From Eubacterium sp. CAG:841 (GTDB taxonomy: Bacteria; Bacillota; Clostridia; Oscillospirales; CAG-272): DNA of 64,000 nucleotides. Where the stretch lies: contig FR898237.1 of assembly GCA_000437375.1 (NCBI GenBank), positions 1 to 64,000 on the forward strand. The letters run 5' to 3'. The notes under the pieces are model-generated. The model had not been told where the DNA came from and did not search any database. It worked only from the letters and a program-made list of their open reading frames with translations. Positions 7,890 to 15,600 of the stretch are shown piece after piece (within the stretch, counting starts at the first letter, position 1; the number at the start of each line of letters is the position of its first letter). A program made the position numbers and the translations under genes.

Positions 7890-8405
7890 ATGAAAGAATA
7901 TGCTTTTTCCACGCGGAAACTGTGCTACGTAGCGCTCTTCACCGCACTGAATATAATAATGAGTTCGTTCGGAGTTCCCGTTCCTGGCGGACACCTGTAT
8001 CTCAACGATATCGTCATCTGTTTTGCCGCGCTTCTTTTTGATCCGCTTTCGGCTTTTATAGTCGGAGGTGTCGGCGCGTTCTTCGGTGACCTTATATTTT
8101 ATCCCACGCCTATGTTTGTCTCACTTGCAACACACGGACTTCAGGCAGTCGTTATCTCGCTTATAGCAGGCAAAAAAGAAAATCTGCCGAAGCTTTGGCG
8201 CGCCATTCTTGCCGTGTTTATAGGAGCAATAATAATGGTCACGGGATATTCTCTCGGCAGAGCGTTTATTTACAGCACTCCCGAATACGCAATTATCAAG
8301 CTTCCCTATCAGATATTGCAGGCAGTCGTAGGTGCTGTGCTCGGCGTAATACTTCTCTATAAAACGCCGGTAAGACGTCATGTTTACAAGATCCCGAAAA
8401 ACTGA
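7890..8405 (+). CDS. ECF transporter substrate-binding S component (HmpT/PdxU-like)
   Basis: A 171-residue membrane protein with about six helices and the layout of ECF S components. These bind a vitamin and work with a shared EcfT/EcfAA' module encoded elsewhere. The N-terminus LCYVALFTALNIIMSS carries the small-residue helix used to contact EcfT. The segment VPVPGGHLYLNDIVICFAA resembles the HmpT/PdxU/ThiW group. The divergent MocR regulator points toward pyridoxine or a pyrimidine precursor (inference). RBS AAGGAG is 8 bases before the ATG. Confidence 0.75.
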   Translation: MKEYAFSTRKLCYVALFTALNIIMSSFGVPVPGGHLYLNDIVICFAALLFDPLSAFIVGGVGAFFGDLIFYPTPMFVSLATHGLQAVVISLIAGKKENLPKLWRAILAVFIGAIIMVTGYSLGRAFIYSTPEYAIIKLPYQILQAVVGAVLGVILLYKTPVRRHVYKIPKN

Positions 8406-8432
8406 ATTTCAATTACCGATATAAAATTATGT

Positions 8433-8461
8433 CGCAGGAAAAGTTTCCTGCGGCATTTTTT
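8433..8461 (+). terminator. terminator between the ECF gene and mgtE
   Basis: Nine-base stem CGCAGGAAA/TTTCCTGCG (8433-8452), with GGCATTTTTTAT on the plus side. The genes converge here, and the hairpin may serve both. Confidence 0.75.
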
Positions 8462-8462
8462 A

Positions 8463-9842
8463 TCAAAGAGAAAGTATATGTGACGCGAACACAAAATACA
8501 GCATAAGCGAAACAGCGTCCACTATCGTAGTTATTATCGGACTTGCAACAACGGCAGGGTCAAGCTTTACGGCCTTTGCCGCGATGGGAAGTATACATCC
8601 GATAAGCTTTGCAAAAATAACCGTTACAAAAAGCGTAAGACAAACAACTCCCGAAATTGCAAATCCGTATGCAGTAAGCGGAAGCGTTTTAAGCAAAAGC
8701 ATTTCAACAAGCAAAATCTTTACAAAGTTTGCACCGGCAAGCGTCCCTGCACACAGCGCCGCAACGCGAAGCTCCTTGCGTATTACAAGGAATATATCTT
8801 TCGGTGCGACATCGCCGAGCGCCAACGCGCGGATCACCGTTACAGACGCCTGTGCGCCGCTGTTTCCGCCCGTATCCATAAGCATGGGAATAAATGCGGT
8901 AAGCGCCGTACATGCTGCAAGTGCATTTTCAAAGCCGGAGATTATCATCCCCGTAAAGGTTGCCGAAACCATAAGTATCAAAAGCCACGGAATTCTTTGC
9001 TTCCACGTCTCTATCATACCGGTTTTAAGATACGGCTTTTCGGACGGCGACATAGCCGCCATCTTTTCCATATCCTCTGTCGCCTCGTCCTCGATTACTT
9101 CCATTGCGTCGTCTATTGTTACTATACCCACAAGACGCTGTTCGGCGTCAACGACGGGAAGCGCAAGATAGCCGTACTTTTTTATCTGTCCCGCAACGAA
9201 CTCTTTGTCATCCGTTGTATGCACTTCAATAAAATTGTCGTGCATAATATCTTCTATTTTCGTTTCTTCGGATGAAACAAGCAACCTTTTTACTGAAACA
9301 ACGCCGATCAGCTTGCGGTTTTCCGTCACATAACAGGTATATACCGTTTCCTTATCAAGTCCTACCTTGCGGATATGCGCAAACGCTTCGGCAACCGTCA
9401 TTGTTCTTTTAAGCGAAACATATTCCGGCGTCATTATGCTGCCGGCGCTGTCCTCGGGATAAAGAAGAAGTTCGTTTATAGTTTTTCTTCTCTCCGGACT
9501 TGAGTTTTTGAGGATCCTCGCAACAACGCTTGCCGGCATTTCTTCAATAAGGTCGGCGGCATCGTCCATTTCCATATCTTCAACTATTACGGTAAGCTCT
9601 GTATCACTCAGACTTTTTATCAATGCTTCCTGAACGTCAGGCTCCATATACGCAAATGCATCAGCTGCCGTTTCTTTTTTCAGAAGTCTGAAAACAACCG
9701 TTACCTGCTTTTCATCAAGTCCGTCCATAGCTTCAGCTATGTCTACCGGGTTTACATCTTCAAGCTTTTCACAGAGTTCCTTGAATCGCTTGTTTTCGAT
9801 AGCATCCGCTATCATTTCAGTCAAAAGTTCTTTTTCTTCCAT
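8463..9842 (-). CDS. mgtE: Magnesium transporter MgtE
   Basis: A 459-residue protein with the MgtE layout: an N-terminal superhelical domain with EMPASVVARIL repeats (about 1-125), tandem CBS domains (about 130-250), a plug helix and five membrane helices. Pore residues include MLMDTGGNSGAQ (Asp323) and DPAVVASPIITTIVD, whose last Asp (near 442) corresponds to Asp432 of the Thermus channel. The ATG at 9842 has AGAGGTG upstream; the frame extended to 9872 lacks a site. A 265-base structured leader precedes it. Mg2+ enters down its gradient and high internal Mg2+ closes the channel. Confidence 0.93.
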   Translation of the reverse strand: MEEKELLTEMIADAIENKRFKELCEKLEDVNPVDIAEAMDGLDEKQVTVVFRLLKKETAADAFAYMEPDVQEALIKSLSDTELTVIVEDMEMDDAADLIEEMPASVVARILKNSSPERRKTINELLLYPEDSAGSIMTPEYVSLKRTMTVAEAFAHIRKVGLDKETVYTCYVTENRKLIGVVSVKRLLVSSEETKIEDIMHDNFIEVHTTDDKEFVAGQIKKYGYLALPVVDAEQRLVGIVTIDDAMEVIEDEATEDMEKMAAMSPSEKPYLKTGMIETWKQRIPWLLILMVSATFTGMIISGFENALAACTALTAFIPMLMDTGGNSGAQASVTVIRALALGDVAPKDIFLVIRKELRVAALCAGTLAGANFVKILLVEMLLLKTLPLTAYGFAISGVVCLTLFVTVIFAKLIGCILPIAAKAVKLDPAVVASPIITTIVDAVSLMLYFVFASHILSL

Positions 9843-9870
9843 GTCACACCTCTTTCCGAAAAGGCACGGC

Positions 9871-9929
9871 AAAATAAAAAGATCGCCATTTGCCTTCTCT
9901 GTTTGATAAACCGAAAGCTATGTGCGATC
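9871..9929 (-). terminator. leader terminator of mgtE
   Basis: On the minus strand GATCGC(A)CAT pairs with ATGGCGATC (9920-9929 with 9881-9889) and is followed by TTTTTATTTT. It stands between the mgtE promoter and its start codon, so it can act as an attenuator. Confidence 0.6.
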
Positions 9930-10090
9930 ATCGGAAGCTTTTATATAACCTGAGTGCGTTAATTTATCCGCGACGAAAAAGGCCTCGACTCGCGGGGCAA
10001 TAAGCACATATAGGCAACAAAAATACTTCGTCCGACCGAACTGTTACTTCCCGCGTCCATCGATTTTTCACCTCAGCTTTTTTCTTTGAA
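9871..10090 (-). ncRNA. structured mgtE leader, possible M-box-like metal riboswitch
   Basis: The leader transcript runs about 265 bases from the mgtE promoter. On the minus strand GCCTATATGTGC (10004-10015) can pair with GCACATAGC (9917-9925), and CGCGGG (10051-10056) with CCCCGCG (9991-9997). GCCTATATG, TTGCCC and AGCTTTCGG occur in the order expected for conserved parts of the M-box, but the GACGCCAAUGGGUCAACAG core is not recognisable. The 3' pairing strand overlaps the terminator's 5' arm, so the two folds exclude each other. The position supports a metal-responsive leader; the class is unproven. Confidence 0.45.
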
Positions 10091-10113
10091 TTTCAGGCTG
10101 TCGCCTATATTAA

Positions 10114-10142
10114 ATTTTAACCATTTTTGAATGGTTTGTCAA
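10114..10142 (-). promoter_or_regulatory. mgtE promoter with internal palindrome
   Basis: TTGACA (10137-10142) and TAAAAT (10114-10119) are 17 bases apart. The spacer region holds the perfect inverted repeat AACCATT-TTTG-AATGGTT (10119-10136), a likely operator. Confidence 0.65.
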
Positions 10143-10157
10143 TATTTTTTTCTGATA

Positions 10158-10186
10158 TTGTCAAAAGATATTATTTGTGATACAAT
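10158..10186 (+). promoter_or_regulatory. deoB promoter
   Basis: TTGTCA (10158-10163) and TACAAT (10181-10186) with 17-base spacing, 25 bases before the deoB start. Confidence 0.7.
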
Positions 10187-10210
10187 AAATTTAAAGGGAG
10201 GTTTTTTATT

Positions 10211-11377
10211 ATGAAAAGAATTTTTCTTATAGTACTTGACAGCTTCGGCATAGGCAAAGCCAAAGACGCGGTCGCATTCGGCGACGAAGGCTCCGACACT
10301 CTCGGCTCGCTTATGAAAACCGAAGGCTTTACACTTAACACACTGAAAAAGCTCGGACTTCTGAACATTGACGGCGTAAGTCGCGCAGGATATCCTCCAT
10401 GCGAATCTCCCATAGGCGCATATGCTCGCGTGGAGGAACGCTCCGCCGGAAAAGACACCACCATAGGCCACTGGGAAATAGCAGGAATTTATTCTCCCAC
10501 GCCGCTCCCTCTTTTTCCAAACGGCTTTCCGAAAGAAATCATTGATGAATTTTCTCGCCTCACCGGCAGAGCTGTTCTTTGCAACAAACCTTATTCCGGA
10601 ACGGAAGTAATTAAAGATTACGGCGAAGAGCATATGAAGACCGGTGCGCTTATAGTTTATACATCAGGCGACAGCGTGTTCCAGATAGCTGCCCATGAAA
10701 GCGTTGTACCGATAGACGAACTCTATCGCTATTGCGAGATCGCGCGAAAGCTTCTTACAGGCAAATACTGCGTAGGCAGAGTTATAGCAAGACCTTTTGA
10801 AGGCGAATATCCTTTTCAGAGAACATCGCGCCGTCATGACTTTTCGGCTGAGCCGCCGTCAGATACGCTCCTTGACGTGCTTAAAGCTCAGGGCTATGAC
10901 ACCGTGTGTATAGGCAAAATAGGCGATATTTTTGCCGGCAGAGGCACAACGAGCTCTGTGCGGACATCTTCAAACGACGATGGCATGGATAAGCTTATGG
11001 ACGCACAAAAAACTGATTTTCACGGGCTGTGTTTTGTAAATCTTGTTGATTTCGATTCATCATTCGGGCACAGAAGAAACGCACCCGGATATGCAGGAGC
11101 AATCATGCGCTTTGACGAGCGCATCGCACCGTTTATAGAAAATATGCGCGATGACGATGTGCTTATGATAACCGCCGATCACGGATGCGATCCTATGTAC
11201 AAAGGTACCGATCACACAAGAGAAAACGTTCCGTTTCTCATCTACGGCAAAGAAATAAAGCCTGAAAATCTCGGCACGCTCCCCACCTATTCGGATATTG
11301 CGGCAACCGTGGCGGATATGCTCGGTGCAGATTATTCTCTTTGCGGAGAAAGTATTTACGGGAGGATAAAGAAATGA
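10211..11377 (+). CDS. deoB: Phosphopentomutase
   Basis: A 388-residue Mn-dependent enzyme of the alkaline phosphatase superfamily that interconverts ribose- or deoxyribose-1-phosphate and the 5-phosphate. Visible metal-site segments are LDSFGIG (Asp10), GKDTTIGHWEI with the phosphorylated Thr, and TADHGCDPMYKGTDHTRE. Length matches the family. GGGAGG precedes the ATG by 9 bases. It overlaps cytidine deaminase by four bases, so the two form a nucleoside-salvage operon that feeds pentose from nucleosides into central metabolism. Confidence 0.95.
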   Translation: MKRIFLIVLDSFGIGKAKDAVAFGDEGSDTLGSLMKTEGFTLNTLKKLGLLNIDGVSRAGYPPCESPIGAYARVEERSAGKDTTIGHWEIAGIYSPTPLPLFPNGFPKEIIDEFSRLTGRAVLCNKPYSGTEVIKDYGEEHMKTGALIVYTSGDSVFQIAAHESVVPIDELYRYCEIARKLLTGKYCVGRVIARPFEGEYPFQRTSRRHDFSAEPPSDTLLDVLKAQGYDTVCIGKIGDIFAGRGTTSSVRTSSNDDGMDKLMDAQKTDFHGLCFVNLVDFDSSFGHRRNAPGYAGAIMRFDERIAPFIENMRDDDVLMITADHGCDPMYKGTDHTRENVPFLIYGKEIKPENLGTLPTYSDIAATVADMLGADYSLCGESIYGRIKK

Positions 11378-11766
11378 ATATTGATTATAAAGCGCTTGCC
11401 GCTGCGGCAATAAAAGCAAGCGAAAACGCTTATGTTCCGTATTCGCACTTTCCTGTAGGTGCCGCTCTTCTTGCCGAAAGCGGCAAAATATATCTCGGAT
11501 GCAATATAGAAAACTCCTCTTTCGGAGCAACCATTTGCGCCGAAAGGACAGCAATGTCAAAAGCCATCTCCGAAGGCGAAAAGAAATTTACGGCACTCGC
11601 CGTTGCTGCCGATCACGGTGACGAATATATTGTTCCGTGCGGCATTTGCAGACAGTTTATATGTGAATTCTGCCCGCCCGAATTTCCCATAATTCTTGTA
11701 AAATCGGAAGATGATTTCAAAGTCTCCTCTCTCGGTGAGCTTCTTCCGGCAGGCTTTGTGCTTTGA
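11374..11766 (+). CDS. cdd: Cytidine deaminase
   Basis: A 130-residue homotetrameric-type cytidine/deoxycytidine deaminase producing uridine. The zinc site is complete: Cys55-Ala56-Glu57 (TICAERTA) and Cys89/Cys92 (PCGICRQ). The start codon overlaps the deoB stop as ATGA; the longer frame to 11341 lies inside deoB. GGAGG precedes it. It functions with deoB in pyrimidine nucleoside use. Confidence 0.95.
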   Translation: MNIDYKALAAAAIKASENAYVPYSHFPVGAALLAESGKIYLGCNIENSSFGATICAERTAMSKAISEGEKKFTALAVAADHGDEYIVPCGICRQFICEFCPPEFPIILVKSEDDFKVSSLGELLPAGFVL

Positions 11767-11775
11767 TACAAAATT

Positions 11776-11802
11776 AAAATCCCCGCCAAGCGGGGATTTT
11801 TT
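11776..11802 (+). terminator. terminator of deoB-cdd
   Basis: Stem ATCCCCGC/GCGGGGAT with CAA loop (11779-11797), then a T run, 12 bases past the cdd stop. Confidence 0.9.
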
Positions 11803-11819
11803 ATTAAGCGAATTTGGTT

Positions 11820-12509
11820 TTAAGCCCTTACAGCTATTTTCTTTTCGGCATAAATCGCTCCGGCAATACCGATAAAATATCCTCCGGCGCACAAAATGCT
11901 TTCATAAGCTACCGTTCCGGCAATATTACTTACGGAACCTGAAAAAAATATTCCGCAAAGCGTCATTATAAGCCATGCCGAATATGCTGTGATCAACGAA
12001 AAGCCCACTCCGCGAGGAGATATATAAGGCTTTTTAAATGTCGGCACGGTCTTATGGGCATGATAAAATATTCGTGTTGCAACTGTTAAAAAAATTACAA
12101 TTACATACCTCGCGGCGTTTTCAAGCGCGCATAAAGCATCGGAATACAAATAATTTTCAATAAGCGAGTCACTTATGTCGTTGCGTAACAAAAGCAACGC
12201 GACCGCAAATGATATCATAGGCATTATGGCTACCGAAAGCACACCCGTGACAGATAAAACCGCCGCATCTCTTCCTCTTGCAAACAAAACAATCCACGTC
12301 GAAATTCCGGCAAAGAAAAAAAGCGAAGCGTAAAGGAAAATATATTTTGCGTTATAAAAAAGCTGAATAAGAAAATCGAGTCCGCGCGGAAGATAATAAT
12401 AATTTTTCTGCAAAACAGCAAAAAGCACTGTAAATAAAACCGTCCCAAAAAGCGGAACTACAAGCTCCCACAATATTATACGGGAAAGTTTAAGCTTTCT
12501 TTTCTCCAA
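11820..12509 (-). CDS. Polytopic membrane protein of unknown function
   Basis: A 229-residue protein with about six hydrophobic segments and short loops; I do not recognise the family. The open frame extends to 12566, but the TTG at 12509 is preferred: AAGGAA sits 7 bases upstream, and a TATATT -10-like element lies inside the longer frame. The gene stands alone between the cdd terminator and the terminator of the surface-protein gene. No catalytic motif or signal peptide cleavage site is visible. Confidence 0.6.
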   Translation of the reverse strand: MEKRKLKLSRIILWELVVPLFGTVLFTVLFAVLQKNYYYLPRGLDFLIQLFYNAKYIFLYASLFFFAGISTWIVLFARGRDAAVLSVTGVLSVAIMPMISFAVALLLLRNDISDSLIENYLYSDALCALENAARYVIVIFLTVATRIFYHAHKTVPTFKKPYISPRGVGFSLITAYSAWLIMTLCGIFFSGSVSNIAGTVAYESILCAGGYFIGIAGAIYAEKKIAVRA

Positions 12510-12600
12510 AATACTGTTCCTTTCAAAAACGTGATCATGTATTAAATATATCACATTCCCGGGCAAATAAAAACTTTATTTTGTAAACTTTTAAAACAAT

Positions 12601-12630
12601 AAAAACAGCTCCCCGAAGGGAGCTGTTTTT
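12601..12630 (-). terminator. terminator of the SLH surface-protein gene
   Basis: Thirteen-base perfect stem AAAAACAGCTCCC/GGGAGCTGTTTTT with CGAA loop. A/T runs on both sides make it bidirectional in form. Confidence 0.9.
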
Positions 12631-12655
12631 ATATCTTTAGTAGGAATACTATTGA

Positions 12656-15600
12656 TTACTGAAGTATCGAGTTAACGAGTACACAATATGTGCCGTCAAC
12701 TACGATGTACTGGAATGTAATTCTCTCGGGTTCCATCTGATATGCATACTTATAAGTAAGAACATACGTATAAGCAGGAGAGTTAGCTGTGCCCCAGAAC
12801 TTACCGTTGAGGTTCTTAGCCTCTGCGCTTACCTTGTAGTCAGCGAGAGCCTTTTCAGCCTTAGCGATATTTTCCTTAGCTGTGATCTTAGCAGCCGTTC
12901 TCTTTTCGCCTGTAGCGATTTCTTCAGCAACAATTGCATCATATTCAGCCTGAGCCTTATTGATGTTGTTCTGAAGTGTATTGATCTGAGCCTGGATTGC
13001 TGTGTTGAAGTTAACAAGCGTTACAGCTGTAGAATCGCCAGCCTTCTTGTAGTTGCCATCAAAGTCAACATAGAAGAATTCCCACTTGAAGTTTGTTCCG
13101 TCAACAACTTCCTTACCGTCGTTGTTGAGGTCAACCTTAAGGTTACCCTGAGCGTCAACAGAAAGGATAGCACCCTTCTTAGCTATGCCCGTAGAGCCCT
13201 TGATTTCGCCGTCTGCCGTTACTGCATAGTATCCAACAGGAAGTGTAGCATCTATAGTAGCTGCATACTTAGCTTCTGCATATGTTGAATATCTGTAGTA
13301 GATAGAACCGAATTCTGTGCCTGCGGGAACTTCAACTGCGGAGTATGTGGACTTAACGAGAATGTCCTTGCCGTACTCTGTAGCTTCAAGAGTTGTACCT
13401 GTCTTGCCGAGGTAAACGATCTTATAATCGTTCTTGTCGTCACCGGGTTCGGGAGCAACAATACCGTCAACATATTCACCGATTACACCAAGAACCGTAA
13501 GGTCACCATCTTTAGATGTTGTTACCTGTTCGTAGGAAACGAAGAGATCCTTGCCTGCTTCTGTGAATGCCTTAACAGTTGTTGTGGAACCATTGAGGTT
13601 GCCTGTCTTAGCGTCAGGAGTCATAACGATGATCGTTGCGGTTTCGTCTGCTTTGTACTTTGTACCATCGAAGTCTACGTAGTAGTAGCCAGGGAGATAG
13701 TCGCCCTTGTCAGCTGTAGGATCAAGAGCTCTTGTCTTAACTGTAGAAACCTTTGCGAAGTCTTCGTCCTTAACAGTTTCAACTGTCCATTCAAGACCTT
13801 CGTAGCTTACGTCATAAGTAAGCTTAACAACAGGATCACCGTTAGCGTCTACCTTCGGTACGCTGTTAGTTGTGTTAACTCTGTAAAGGAGTTTGTCTAT
13901 AACTTTATAAGGCATGTTATCAGGTGTGAGCTGGCTTTCCCAGTAAGCCTTTTCGGTATCTGTGAGAACCTTAACCTGAGCGCCGTTCTTATCAACAACA
14001 GGAACGTATGTCTGAACGCCTTCTGTCATATCCTGAACTGCTGTGAATGTAACCTTAGCGTTAGCAACAGACCATTTCTTTACGAACTTAGCGGATGCGG
14101 AAGGAGTCTTTTCATAGTAAGGATCCTTTGCAACCTTTGTTGTTGCTTCTTTTGTGAAGGTTTCTGCGCCTGCCTTGAGAGCAGCCTTAGCCTCTGCTTC
14201 AACAGAAGCTGTATCGATACCACCGATGAGGAGTATGCTCTGATACTGAGTCCATGTAGCATCTGCACCTGCGAATACCTGTTTGTAGTTGTATTCGCCT
14301 GTAACGATGAACTTATCTTCTGCAGTAGCAGTCTTTGTGCTTGCAACAGCGTCAACTGAGCTGTTTACTGTGTTGATGTACTTAAGAACCTGCTGAGCAG
14401 ATGCATCCTTAAATACGGATACATAGATGAAGTCTGCGTCTGTTACCTTTGTTCCGCTTGTAGCGTTCTGGAACTGGTATGCGTTCTGGCTTGTAGCGAA
14501 AATCTTGTGATATGCATCATAATTTTCGATATCCCAGAGGTAAGAAGCACTTGCTCTTACTTCGTATGTCTTAACGCCGGATACCTTGCCGAACTTTGCA
14601 GAAGAAACAACGCTTTCAAGGTATTCGCCGCTTGCGTTAACAACTGCAGCACCTGTGCTTGTTGTTGTAACAGTTGTGCCTGTGTAACGGATAGCGTCTG
14701 CAACCTTAACGAGAGCTGCATATTCTTTTGCCTTTGTAGCGTCAGCCTTAACAAGTGCGTAGAATGTGTCAGCGTCGCAACCGAACTCATCGAGGAGTGC
14801 CTTAAGTGTAAGAGCATTGTAAGTAGCCTGTTCAGCAGCTGTAGCTGTTTCATTATAGTTTGCTGCTGTTGTCTTGCCCTTGTACTGGCAATAAGCACTG
14901 AGCTGACCGATGTCTTTAAGTGTCTTTGTTGTAAGAACAGAAGCGTCATCAGCTGCTGCAATTACAGGAACCATAGCTGTAAGAATGTTAGAAACCTGGT
15001 GTACCGTAGCGTATGTCTGTACGAGGCTGCCTGACTTGTGATACTCTACATAAGTAGCAGGTGTAGCCATGTATGTAGCTGCATCAAAGCCGAGAGCCGT
15101 AAGAGCTGCATTTACAGATACGCCGTTTGTATAGAACGTTGCACCGTTCTTAAGGCCACTGTCTGTATATGTGTCTACGCCGGGAACCTTGAGGTTGAAC
15201 CAAGAGAATCTTGTGGAATCAGCGAGAGTGCCAGCTGCATATGTAGCTACGCCGTCGCTGCCTGCTTCCATCTTAGAAGAAGCGAGAGTTACCTTGAATG
15301 TGTTGTCACCTGTTTCGGTCTTTTCAACCTTAACGATGAAACCTGTATCAGCTGCAGAAGCTGCTGCTGTATCAGCAAGGTAAACAACAACGTTTGCTGC
15401 ATCGCCTGTAGCTGTGCTGTCTATATCGGAAGCAAGTACATAGCTTACTGCCTTGTTATAAACAAGACCCTTGAAAGCTGCAGGAGTTACGATATCGTTG
15501 ATCGTACCTGTTGTTGTGTTCTTGAGAGTATCAAGGAAAGGAGTCCAAGCCTTAGCGTCTACGTTAACAGTTGCTGTAGCACCTGCGATCGCATACGTAA

